From NCBI GenBank assembly GCA_022316685.1, contig JAKJHU010000661.1:62001-126000 (forward strand): a stretch of 64,000 bases of DNA. The letters run 5' to 3'. The translations under genes and the position numbers were made by a program. Below are positions 43,086-53,601 of the stretch, piece after piece (the stretch's first letter is position 1; each line of letters begins with the position of its first letter). Origin of the DNA: Progne subis subis. Taxonomy: Eukaryota > Chordata > Aves > Passeriformes > Hirundinidae. The notes below the pieces were generated by a model that saw only the letters and a program-made list of their open reading frames with translations, was not told where the DNA came from and did no database searches.

Positions 43086-44010
43086 GAGGATGTTTCTAAC
43101 TCCCAGCTAACTTCATCTGTAAGTAGACGTGACCATGAAGTTTCGGACCTGTCAAGTCCGTGATCTAAAATAACAAACCATTTCAGTGTTTTGCATAAAA
43201 TAATCTACACGTGAGGAGCCCACATTTCCAGCTGTTAGCTCGAAGTGGGAGACAATGTGTATTTAAATCGAACAGCACCATCTAGCAGGTCCTCACAACT
43301 TTACTTAGGAGGGCAGTTGCTACTTGGCAATAAGTCAGTTTGCCAAGCTTGCCCTGAAAATTACGCGTTTTCAGACGAAACGAAATATTGTGTGCTTTAC
43401 AGCACCAAGAACCCCGAAGAAAAATCAGCTACAATGAAAGAACACAATAAACGACTGAAAACCGTTAAAAGTTTCAGCCCGACGACCAGAGCACTTGTGT
43501 GTGTTGCCCGTACTGGGTAGCTTTAGCAAAGCAGAATTAAAACAACATGATCTTCATCTGATCCGACGCACAGCAGCCCTATGGATTTGTTTTTAGTGCC
43601 ACTGTGAGATCCCACTGTGCCCTTCACTGATTTACCGAGTGTATTGACAAACACCAGAAACTATGTACCACGAGGAAATTGTTTAATTACCTAATTTTGC
43701 TAAGACAAATAAACAGTGCTTCCACTAGGCGGTGAAGCAATTTTTTAAAATTATCCCTCCCCTGGAACTAAGAAGTGCCACAAGTTGATCAGATTTCAGA
43801 GCCTAAGTTGTGTCTCCCGCTCCATCTCAGCAATTAACGCTTCCCGTCAGGGCAGCCTCCGTCTCCCTCCACTTTCCCGTGACAAAGTTAGGTGTGAAAT
43901 TGTCAAACGCCTTAAATTCCTCCTACAACCTCCCTCTCCTGCAGAAACAGAGATGCCTGGCCTGCTGCTGTTGCAGGAAGCGTGCATGCCAGCCTCTGGA
44001 ATTAGGAAGT

Positions 44011-44206
44011 CTTAAAAAAAAAAAACCCCACAAACAAAAAAAACCCCAACCAAACAAAACCAAAAATAAAAACGCACGGAAAGAACCCAACATTTAAAAA
44101 ATAAATAAAGGCAAAAAAACCAAATAAAACCCTCAAACCCAAAATTCCTAAACTCCCCCCCCCCCCCAAAAAAAAACCCACCCAGCAAACAAACAAACAA
44201 AAACTT
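44011..44206. repeat. A/C-rich tract bordering the CpG island
   Basis: About 195 bases of A-rich sequence with CCCC and CAAA motifs, containing C(13) at 44155-44167 followed by A(9), then CAAACAAACAAACAA. It ends abruptly where CpG-rich sequence begins near 44215. On the SSBP2 sense strand it is T/G-rich. Confidence 0.9.
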
Positions 44207-45119
44207 TTAGGTGAAGGTTCAAGACAAGCTGCCTGAAGGGAAACTCCTCGGCGGTGCCCGGAGCGCAGATCCCGGTGCTGAACCCGCTCTGGAGCGATGC
44301 GATTTTTGGAACACAGAGGTGCGAACCCGCTCTCTGGACGGAGGTCTCCTCCTCCGGACCCCCTCAGCAGCCTTACCCCGACCTTCCCACCTCCGCTACA
44401 CTTCGTCCCCCTCCTCCACCTCCTCCTCGCACGGGCTTTTCCTCCCCCTCCACCCCCACCGTGCCAAACCGGCCTCGGTCACGCCAAGTCGCAGCCGCTA
44501 CAGGACAACTTGAGGAGACGCCGTCCATTCCCAAAAACCTGGGTTTTCCTCCCCATTTTCCCGGCAGTATCCGCGTTGGGGGCACCCCCAGCCCTCCCCG
44601 TCGGGCAGCGGGCAGGAGAACGCCGGAGCGCGGCTCGCCCGGGCGGCTTACGCGCAATTAGAAATAAAAACAATAATCAGAACCAGCATGAGTTTGGGGC
44701 AGGCAGCGGGAGCCCGGCCGGCCCCAGGCGGGGGGCGCGGTGCCCGCTCCCCTCTGTGCGGCGGGGCGGGCGCGGAGCCCCCCGAGAGCGAACAATGAGG
44801 GGCCGCGGCAAAAGTTGCGAGGCGGCGAGTTGGGACGCGGCGGGACGCGGCCCCGGGCCCCTGCCCGGGCTCTTTGTTACCGGAGGGGTCCAGGCACCTT
44901 GCGGGGCCGGGCTGCGAGGCGAGCACGGCGGGGCAGCGTCCCGGGTGGACCGGGGGCACCCCGCCGCCACCTCGCCCGAGCTCGGACGCCGCGTCTCGGC
45001 GCCGGGACCCCCCGACACGGAGCGACCGAGCCGGCGGCGCTCCGAGCCGGGCCGCGGAGCGCCGCAAAGTTTGTGAGGGGGCCGCGCGCGCGGGGGCCGG
45101 GGGTGAGGGGCGCACTCAC

Positions 45120-45178
45120 TTCTCGCGGGCCTGGCTGTCGGACGGGACGCTGCTGTTGCTCTTGCCTTTGCCGTACAT
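45120..45178 (-). CDS. SSBP2: SSBP2 coding exon 1 (start codon and residues 1-19)
   Basis: Read on the minus strand, the ATG at 45178-45176 opens MYGKGKSNSSVPSDSQARE plus two bases (AA) of the next codon, followed by a consensus GTGAGT donor at 45119. Exon 2 supplies the third base, giving Lys, so this is a phase 2 junction. The N-terminus is that of SSBP2; from memory SSBP3 starts MFAKGKGS and SSBP4 starts MYAKGGKGS. SSBP2 is a nuclear cofactor that binds LDB1 and stabilises LDB1/LIM-domain transcription complexes. The start has G at -3, an adequate Kozak context, and the exon lies inside a CpG island. Compared with the mammalian protein as I remember it (NSSAVPSD), one Ala is missing (NSSVPSD) with no frame change. 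The frame stays open upstream across the visible 5' leader, so the start is chosen by family agreement. Confidence 0.95.
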
Positions 45179-45212
45179 GCCTGCGGAGAAGCTCCCGACT
45201 GTCACGCACCTG

Positions 45213-45221
45213 TCAACCCAT
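45213..45221 (-). other. Two-codon upstream ORF (ATG-GGT-TGA)
   Basis: An upstream ATG at 45221-45219 is followed by one glycine codon and TGA, ending 34 bases before the SSBP2 ATG and in a different frame. It matters only if transcription starts upstream of 45221. A minimal uORF of this kind can allow reinitiation at the main start. Confidence 0.5.
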
Positions 45222-45245
45222 CACCGCCTCCCCGGGACCGGCCCC

Positions 45246-45259
45246 GTCGCCACGGTGAC
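45246..45259. promoter_or_regulatory. RFX X-box-like imperfect palindrome
   Basis: GTCGCC-AC-GGTGAC fits the degenerate X-box form GTYRCC(N)RGYRAC and lies 20 bases from the CCAAT box. It also includes a TGACG CRE half-site at 45256-45260. This is a motif match only. Confidence 0.45.
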
Positions 45260-45279
45260 GGGCGCCACACGCGCCCGCC

Positions 45280-45284
45280 ATTGG
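45280..45284 (-). promoter_or_regulatory. CCAAT box
   Basis: ATTGG on the plus strand reads CCAAT on the minus strand, in the context GGCCAATGG, about 100 bases upstream of the SSBP2 ATG. It matches the NF-Y binding core. Confidence 0.6.
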
Positions 45285-45787
45285 CCGGGCCCGCCCCCCG
45301 CGCGGTGATGGACGGGGCGCGCATCCGGCCGGGCGCGGCCCCGCCCCCCCCCGCGCGCCGCTCCCGCCCGCCCGCCCTCCCCGCGCGAGGGGGAATTAGA
45401 AAACGGTTCGAGAAGGATTTTAAACAACCGGCTGTTCCCGGCGCCCGTCGCGCCCCCCGCCGCCGCGCCGCCGAGCGGGGAGCGCGCCGGAGAGACGCAA
45501 ACTGCGGACCGGACTCCCGGCCGACCCGGCCCGAGCACCGCCGGATCGGTCCGCTGCGTGTCCCCGCCGGACACCCCCGGGCGGCTAACTCGGTACCCGC
45601 ACCGAGCCCGCCACCTCCAAACGCACCCCCGAGGGTCTCTTCACACCCCTCACCCCCGGGGGTCCCCCAGGGGAAGGGACCCCACAGCGACGGAGGAGAC
45701 CGAGAGCTGGGATCGGGCTGGAGGTGGGGAGGAAGTTATTTCCTGACCCAAAGCAGCGTGTCTTAGAGCAGCTTAAAATTTTTAAAA

Positions 45788-45812
45788 AGTAAAATAAATA
45801 AATAAATAAATT
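45788..45812. repeat. AAAT tetranucleotide repeat
   Basis: About six AAAT units lie at the AT-rich edge just outside the CpG island. Confidence 0.85.
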
Positions 45813-45928
45813 TTAAAAATTATTAAACACCCACAGTCTGAAGAAAATTTGAGGTTTTTTTTTTTGTTTTGGGGTTGGTTTTTTTTTTTTTTTAAGTTAC
45901 ATGGCAAAAATAACGTATTCTGCAGAGA

Positions 45929-45930
<2 letters not shown>

Positions 45931-45960
<30 letters not shown>

Positions 45961-46003
45961 CAGCCACCGGGGCCATTTGTTACTTGATTTCTCTCTCTCT
46001 TCT

Positions 46004-46042
<39 letters not shown>
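45931..46042. repeat. GA(14), spacer, TC tract and T(37)
   Basis: A perfect GA repeat occupies 45932-45960. After a 30-base unique spacer comes CTCTCTCTCT (45991-46000), then TCTTC and 37 T (46006-46042). The GA and TC segments are complementary and could pair across the spacer. Confidence 0.92.
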
Positions 46043-46043
<1 letters not shown>

Positions 46044-46711
46044 AGTACCCGAAGCTCTGGAATTTTTCCGCTCTTCCTCCTCAACCACAGTCCCAAATTT
46101 TGCAGATATTGATGCCTGCTTATGTTTAAACTATGGCTAACCTTGTAAACCCACTCCCGTGTGTGACCGTGGGAGGGGGGCTTTTAGTATTTTGTTATTT
46201 CAAGTGTTTCATTCCAAGACTTTTTTTTTTTTTTTTCCTTTTCTTTTTTTTTTGGTCAAATGCACCCAACACCTATCTCCCAGTCATCTTGGCAGGCAAA
46301 TGTCAGGAACAACCAGGGCCACGAAAAACCCGACCAAAATTCGAGCAGGGAACTTGTGCCAGACGTAGACCACCAGCATCTGTTTATCATTGTTGGAGCT
46401 GCAAGGGGAAAAAAACATCCTCTGGATTCTGAGCTGGTGGAGCGAAGGGAATGGTTGGTGAGGTGAAACTGGGGAGGGGGGGGGGATTAGGAGAGTATTA
46501 ATGAGCGGCTGGAACAAATTAGCGAGGGAGTAGCAGAGACAACAGGAAGAAGCGAGAGAGGCTGGAGAATCCGAGGTGCTTGTGGCAGTTGCCTTGCCCG
46601 GCGTGGGATGTGCGTGCTCTTGCAACCCGCCGCAATAATTTATCAGATTAAAGCACACGGCAACAAAAGCCATTTGGTGCCAAAGTTGATTTTCTTGGGC
46701 TTTCACCCCAC

Positions 46712-46714
46712 TAT

Positions 46715-46757
<43 letters not shown>

Positions 46758-46761
46758 TTTT
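46712..46761. repeat. ATTT tetranucleotide microsatellite
   Basis: Twelve uninterrupted TATT/ATTT units, with no visible impurity, followed by TAACAG. Confidence 0.95.
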
Positions 46762-49589
46762 AACAGCGTGAGAGTGTGGTTGGAGTGGGTCTAGGGAAAT
46801 AAGTAAATTAGGCTGACATCATTCACGCTGGTTGGGACCGAGGCTCCTGTTGCCGAATTACACCCAAAAAACCAGAGGAAGCGGGTTATGGTGAGAGGAG
46901 AAAGTGGGAAAGGAGAAAAAGAGGGAGGAAGGAGTGAATGGAAGGGAAGGAAGAGCCGGCAGAGGAAATGAAGGGTGGGGAAAGGAGGAAGCAAAGCAAA
47001 AAGCACAATGTACGGTGAATTTGGGTGGTAAAAGTGGGGGGTAAGGCATGGGAGAGACCCTGAGAAGTTAGTGCAGAATGGACCTAAGGGAAGCGTTTTG
47101 CCCTCGCTGGGGCAGAGTGACTCGCACACGTGTCGTGCCGCGGAGCAGACGCGGCTGGTGGCACTGGGGCCAGCGCGGGCAGCAGGACACGCACTGGCAG
47201 AGAGAGACGATCGGGGCACAGAACAAAGAAGCACTCGGGCTGTGGGTAAGATCAAAAAGAAGGAGGTTGGTGAGGAAAGGAAAGGAGTGAGCGTGGACAT
47301 CTTTGGTCAAGCCACACAGGCATCTGGAACTTTGGTACAGATCACCCAGAGCAGAACTTCCATCCGAATGTTTGTTTGCCCCTAGGGAAGGGCCGGGATC
47401 ACCCATCAGACATGATGAGTATCTCCTCTCCAAGGCTCCCCTCTGCCACCATCAGCCGCGCTATCAGCAGGGCTTTCACACCAAACTGATAACAGTGGCG
47501 AAATCCTTCCCGGGCAGGACAATCCTCCAAACCTCCCGCTTTGTTTGCCTCAATGGTTTTGGTTGATTTCTTTGTGGGTTAAGAGTGGGGGTATTTCGAG
47601 AAGGCGGCTGTGTCAGCCCTGTAAGGGAAGAACTTTTTTCTTGAAAAGAACAATGTTGAGATGTTTCCTAAAAACGTGATGGTGAGATAGGTGCAATGTC
47701 CTTTGGATATGCGCCCCAGGACGGGACTTTGCAGCTGAAGTGCTTTGTTCCCGTGTTTCACGTGATGTATTTGCATCCCAGTAGTTTATTTTTGGCCTGA
47801 AGGACCGCCAATGGATTGTGAGTTCACAGATCCAGTTGTGATTTGGGGCAGAGCGGGATGAACTTCGGGAGGGAGGCGATGGGCCCTGGGACGCGAGCAG
47901 GACGGCGCCGTGTTTACATTTACATTAAATGTGTAATGTTAAAACGAATTATCTTCACAGGCTTGCCTCCCCAGCTACCATTAACATTCAGGTGATGACT
48001 CTGTAATTCTGCTTAGAGATCCTTCGGTGGAAAATGCAGGAATGGTGCTAACCCTTCCTTACCGTGCCCGTGGAAAGCGGAGCAGGGCGAGGAGCGAGGC
48101 GCGGGCGGGACGCTGAGGATGCGGCAGGGTGATGCCAGCCCTGCCCGCGGGGGAAGGCTGACCTGGGGCGCTGCCTGTCAGCGCCGCACCGACAAAACCT
48201 CACCACCAAAAGTGGCGACGAAAGTTAGCTCAGTAAGCGGGTGAGTTAACGCGAAAAACCACCCAAACTGTGTTCCCAAGTTCGGTGTGTCAGGAATTCC
48301 TCCTCGGAGTGGGGATGCACGTACAAGGTGCACCTCTGCCCTTGCTCCAGTCATTCCGAGCACAAACACTGCTCTCAGCAGGAGCAGTTGTATCTCATGA
48401 GGCCAACGCAGTAATTAATGAGATTTGAGGCGCAAACGCTGAGACAAAATTCGAGTTTCCAATATCAGAAATTAAGATCCAGCCTTTGTTACAAAAGGGG
48501 ATGAGGGGTGGCAGTACTTTAAAGCTTCTCAGTCCGACACTGGAAAGGAATTCACAATGTATTTTTAGAGTGTTATAAAAATCTCTTACATAATGCTGAT
48601 TAATTCTTCGGTTTTAGGGAAGAGTACTGGGCTTTGTGTATAAGAGTGTTGACCAGCTAAGCCACTGAAAAGGGCTGGTTTAGGCTGGATTTTTTTTTTT
48701 TCCTTTAACTTTTTCTTGGATACAGAAAGCTGCAATTATTCAATTATTGAAGGGTTTTGCTTTTGTTTGGGCGTGTATGAATATTATTCTGGAAACTGTG
48801 TCTTATTCTTGGAAGTATTATCATTTTAAAACATATGTTATGTTATATCACCCTGTCTGAGATACACGATAGCTCCAAACTGGGTGGAGCTATTTTGTTT
48901 TGTTTTGGTTTGGGTTTTTTTTCCCTTTTTTTTCCTTTCTTCCCTCTCTCTCTGCTGCAGCTAGTTACATTATAGATTAATGTAAAGGATATCTGCAGTG
49001 AAACATTGCTTGTGTGGCTGTGCAAGACTGACTTCAACAATGTCACATTACAAGATCACAATTTTACTGGTACAGTAATATGTACAATTTTGTTGATCCA
49101 CAAAAATCATCGATTAATCTAACCGGCAGGTCTCACACAGCCCTTAACAAAGGGCTATTCAGGAAATTAAGTCAGTAAATGCTACTCCCTTATTTTAATT
49201 TCAGTTATCTATACTTGTTGCTGTGTAGCTGGGAAGATTTTTTGGGCAAGATATCATGGGAGAGAGACGCTTTTGTTTAGTCTTTTTCAACAGATACGTG
49301 ACTGAGGCAGCTTTGAAGCCTTTTCTGAGGAATCCTTCGTCCTTCTGTAGAATGTTTAATCTTCCTGTGGAGTGTCTAACTATGAGACTCGTTCTGCAGA
49401 CTTTCATTCTTGTGCCATACAGATGAGCAGGGGTTGCTCAGGTGATTGAACGAGTCCTAAATCATTACTGGAGAATGGAGAGAGCAGGAATGCGTAGGTC
49501 AAAACAAAATCTTTATTTGCCCCCTCTTTTCTACCTAGGAGGGGGGGGGAAAAAAGAAAAGTAATTATAGCTCAGGGGTAGTGAGGGAT

Positions 49590-49636
49590 AATCCTTGTGG
49601 GTCCCTTCCAGCTTGAGATACTCTATGATTCTGGGT
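49590..49636 (+). mobile_element. CR1-like LINE 3' terminal stub
   Basis: GGGTCCCTTCCAGCTTGAGA followed by TACTCTATGATTCTG is the plus-strand form of an avian CR1 3' end, with the terminal ATTCTATG-type repeat reduced to about one unit. It is short and old. It lies in plus orientation, opposite to the two copies inside SSBP2. Confidence 0.75.
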
Positions 49637-50208
49637 CTCAAAGAAAGGCTTACCAATAACCCAATAACCCCTTGCACTTTCTGCTTCCAGATGGAGCCAC
49701 AATTCCCTCCTGTCTGTGCAGAAGGAGCTAGGATGATTTTGCAGCCTCCTGTCACACAGTTCACCCATGAAGGGGCCGGAGACAGCACAAATACCATCAG
49801 CTTGGAAGCAAAACTTGCTAAGAACAAACCTTCCATGGGTTTACTGCTCTCACTGGCTGTGCTGTGCCTGTTCACACTGCACACACATGCAGTTTAGAAT
49901 GGGAAAATTATCTGTGCAGGGCACCCATTGCCACACAGTCTGAACCTCATAATGGGGAAAAACACGTTTGTGTGTACTGGTTTCCTCCACAACTTCTTTT
50001 TCTGGTGTTTTATGTGGTTTCAGCCCTCCCTGGTGCTGTTTCCACTGGAGGGGCTGTCACAGCCTCTCTCTCACACAGACACTCATCTGTGTGCCTTTGG
50101 TGCTGGCTGAGGGTTGAGCTCATGCTACCTCTCATGAAGAAAAGTTCAAAACCAGTCTTCTTCTTCTCCCCAGTCACATATTTTTACTTCTAGAACAGGG
50201 AATTTATA

Positions 50209-50210
<2 letters not shown>

Positions 50211-50267
<57 letters not shown>
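50211..50267. repeat. T(57) homopolymer
   Basis: 57 consecutive T, preceded by TTTATACC and followed by GTGAAATG. On the minus strand this would be a poly(A) tail, but I find no recognisable transcript or target-site duplication beside it. The true length may differ from the assembly. Confidence 0.9.
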
Positions 50268-50268
<1 letters not shown>

Positions 50269-50571
50269 TGAAATGTATTTGAGAATTGGGTTAAAATTAT
50301 GCCTACATGTACATAAACACCCTTAGTATGTGGGGTCTCCCTGATTTCATTGATTAGTGGGTTGTTCTAAGCCATTTGATGGAAATTATATTTTACCAGA
50401 CAACCCAGTCTGGGGGAAAAAACAAATACAAAAACAAAAAACAACCAACATTGCCTTAGTTATTAATCATTTGAAGGATGGCTGAAAGTCACCATTGCTG
50501 GCTCATTGATGTGTCACATCAGGAATGTGGCTCCTTGTGCTGTGTGTGGCAGTAAATAGAAGAAAAACAGC

Positions 50572-50604
50572 AAAAAAAAAAAAAAAAGGGGGGGGGGGGA
50601 GGGG
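50572..50604. repeat. A(16)G(12) homopolymer pair
   Basis: A(16) at 50572-50587 is followed directly by G(12) at 50588-50599, then AGGGG. The length is prone to sequencing error. Confidence 0.9.
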
Positions 50605-50757
50605 ATAGAGGTGCATGTGAGGCTAAATGGGTCCCCAGTCCTGTGTGAAGCTCCACATGGGCAGATCTATCTCTGCATGATGTGAGTGCAGGGAGCTGTG
50701 ACAAAGGACTTTGCTGCTGTAGTGCCTTAGCTGCCACTTTGAGCAGTTAGTGCTGTG

Positions 50758-50824
50758 CAAAACAAACAAACAAACAACAAACAACAACAAACAACAAAGC
50801 CCCACAAACAAACAAAAAAAACCC
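50758..50824. repeat. AAAC/AAC low-complexity tract
   Basis: CAAACAAACAAACAACAAAC followed by further AAC units and a CAAACAAACAAAAAAA end. Confidence 0.9.
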
Positions 50825-52761
50825 CTTCACCCCAGCCAGAAATCGCATTAGCAACATCAAAATTGCTTTTATTTTCAGGGTCAATACCCTCAGCAATATG
50901 TTGCAGGAAAAAGTTGATCCCAGTATGGAGCTGCTGATAATTCCTGAGTTGGTTTGACATATGCAGGCTGCTGTCAACTTCAACAGGCTTATTTAACACA
51001 TTAGTTTCTTTTGGGTTTAGGATTAGTCAAAATGCAATTTTGTGAAGCTACACTGACAAGGTGGCCTGCAGTGGGCTGTGGGCCTGGCAGGACTCAGGTT
51101 GCACAAGTGTGACAGCAGAAAGTCTTTCCCTTTAGCCTGGCGTTAACCACGGTTAGGGGAAGTAACCTCTTCAAGATTTTTACATTTATTAAAGTCTGCT
51201 CATAAAAAAGAGACTCCAAAGCAAGCAGTGGCGCTCAAAGTGAAGATCTGGGAAAATAAATGGCTGAAGTTATCGCACTGTGAGTTTTGGCAAACCTTTG
51301 CAGAGTTTTATAAAACAAATGCGTAATGTTCTATTCTCTGGGTAGGTCTTTGCATTAGAAGTTCATACCTAACTCAGAAAATTAATAAAATTATTCAGCC
51401 ACGCTCTATCAGCACATCCAACCCCTCTGCAGCTTTCCTGCCTTCATCGATGTATGTAAACCACAGAAGACTGAGAGCATTCCAGCCTGTTTTGTGGGCT
51501 TAATATTCCAAGGAGCTAACTTCTCAGGAATCACAGAAAATAAAACAATTGTCTGTGGGCTTGCTCTTCTTTTCAGCAAGTACAAAACGTGCCAGTGGAC
51601 TCTGATAACTGAGTGTACCTTCACTGGTTTTCCACACCAAGATTTGAGCTTCTTCTGCTTTTTATGAACCATTTGAGATTTTTTTGTTCAGTTGAGAATA
51701 TATTGAAAACTGAGAAAATGTCACTGTTTTGGACCTGTGGCCCAAGGAGGGGGTAGTGATGATAAAAAGCACTGGCACATGTCAAATCGAAGTGGTACCA
51801 GGTCTGACTGATGATTTAACAGTGGGCCCAGAGAAATGTTAAAAGTAAGAAGGGAAATCACAGCATTATTCATTAATTTATGCTTATGTATGTTTTGTTT
51901 CTCTCAACACACACACATGATATTGTTCATATATATTGTTCATCTGGTAAGGAAGAAATAAAAAAAGAAATTGATACCAGTCTGCATATGTGTTCAAAAG
52001 CTTAGCAAATTCTCCAAGCTCTGCTGGGGATCAGATTTCATGAAACTGCAATAAAAAAATCCTTTTTTACCTTGTCTTTGTGTGTTCTGAGGTGGGTTTG
52101 TAAGGTTTGAATTACTGGGTAATAACCAAGAAGTCTCCTTTTCATGAGCCTGCAGCTGGGAAATGGACAGTTTAATATTAATGGAAAGAACAAACTCTTC
52201 TCCTTTCTCTCTCCTTTCTTTTCTGCACTTCTGCTTCATCATTGCCTTTTCTGAGGTCCCTGTCCTGAAACTGCCTTTGTAGAAGTCCAGGATGAACTAC
52301 AAACCAGGAGTAGAGCCCAGTTTTTCAATTTTTCACTAAATGACTGCAGTGAGAGTCAAATGACACCAACTTGTGAACATTCAGGATAGAAAAAAATTAA
52401 CTTCATTGACATATCTGCAATTATTTATTTAACTGAGAAACTAATATCACATGAATCTACAGACTTCCCTTCTGAAATACTTATTAAATGCCCTGATATC
52501 AGCGTGCCAAGGAGAGGTATGGGAATGTGGAAATAATCACTCCTGACTTCTAAGAGAAGAAAAAAAACCCTAAATGCTCGTTGAGAGTTACTTGGCACAA
52601 ATGCTTGAATAGAAGTAACCAGCACCACCAGTCTGTATTGTGGTGTATATCCACTTCAGGTCCATCCTGGCTTCACTTCCAGACAAATTCAGCAAGAATT
52701 TGTAGTTAAATACCAAGGTTAAGCACATTGCCACTTTTCTTTTCTTACATTACAGGACTTC

Positions 52762-53358
52762 TTAATATCCTTTTTCCTTTAAGCCTGATGCTGGGAATTC
52801 AGTGTGATGGGTAAGAGAGAAGAACCCCAAATCAGGGTCTCCAGGGACTGCTGGGTCTAAGGTGAACATAAAGTTAACCCTTTTGGGGATTTCTGGCACA
52901 AAGGAACTCCTGGCACCCAAAGGGTTGTGGTAGCCTATTGAGAGCCTGCAGAAGTCATGGGACTGAAAAGAAACCAAAAGGTTTGTTGCGTCTGTATTTC
53001 TGGGTATAAATGGTATGCTTGGAAAAAAATCCCTTTTGCTGATGACTTCTCTGCTGGTTTTTGAGCTGTCCTCCCTGTGTCTAATCCTGGTGCTATTTTT
53101 TAGGGCACTGAACACAACGAGCTCCTCTGACTTCTGGTTTGGTCCCTGAGAGATCTGTTTACACAGGCAGAGCAGTCCTCGGGGCCGAAGGCCCTGGGTT
53201 TCTCCCCAGGTGGCCTCCCTGTCCCAGGAAATGTGGTGCTGTGAGGAGAGCCCAGCCCTGGTCCGAGCAGCCGGAGCAGGGATGGTCACAAAAACCAGGT
53301 CCTGAGCAAAGGAACAAGGATGCCTTAGGGCTGTGAAACAAACAGAGCCTTCTCCCAT
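52762..53358 (-). other. Unexplained 198-codon open reading frame
   Basis: This is the longest ORF outside the CpG island and simple repeats, starting MGEGSVCFTALRHPC and ending ASGLKEKGY. I recognise no domain, membrane segment or catalytic motif. There is no CpG island beside it. It could be a chance ORF, part of a decayed retroelement, or an exon of an unknown transcript. I would not annotate it as a gene on present evidence. Confidence 0.15.
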
Positions 53359-53601
53359 CTGTTCTCTCCTGTTGAGTTCTCCACATACTTGCTGCCTGGC
53401 ATGGTGTTTTCCTAGGACAACTGAGTAAGGAGGAGCCTGAAATCTAAGGCGAATTGTGTTATTTAAAATATCCTTCTTTTATGGTCACAATTTATAGCCC
53501 AGCTTCATAACACTTGCCTGACCTGTGGTACCCTTTTACCCTTGGTGATTTAAAAGCGGCCTTGAGAAGCAGAGATGTTTTAATTCCTTCCATTTCCTTT
53601 C

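Larger units (their letters stand above)
45179..45420 (-). promoter_or_regulatory. SSBP2: Putative SSBP2 core promoter and 5' leader
   Basis: Upstream of the ATG the minus strand carries, in order of increasing distance, two TGACAG hexamers (45204-45199 and 45215-45210), an X-box-like imperfect palindrome (45246-45259), a CCAAT box (CCAAT on minus at 45284-45280) and GC-box-like G-runs (about 45291-45300 and 45337-45352). No TATA box is obvious, as expected of a CpG-island promoter. The transcription start cannot be fixed from sequence alone. Confidence 0.6.
44215..45745. promoter_or_regulatory. SSBP2: CpG island spanning SSBP2 promoter, exon 1 and start of intron 1
   Basis: GC content and CpG density rise sharply relative to all flanking DNA, with frequent CGCG and GGGCGGG motifs. 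The densest part is about 44570-45620. It contains exon 1 and the putative promoter. Long ORFs across it on both strands are a by-product of GC content and show no family resemblance. CpG islands often fire in both directions, but I see no coding exon on the plus strand. Confidence 0.9.

Noticed and set aside
44297..45076. 259-codon plus-strand ORF and several 90-170 codon ORFs in the CpG island
   Set aside because: Stop codons are rare in such GC-rich DNA. The translations are Pro/Arg/Gly/Ala-rich with no family resemblance, and exon 1 and the promoter of SSBP2 explain the region.
46791..47300. 169-codon minus-strand ORF
   Set aside because: It is Ser/Pro/Phe-rich, made from a purine-rich plus-strand segment, with no domain or homology recognised.
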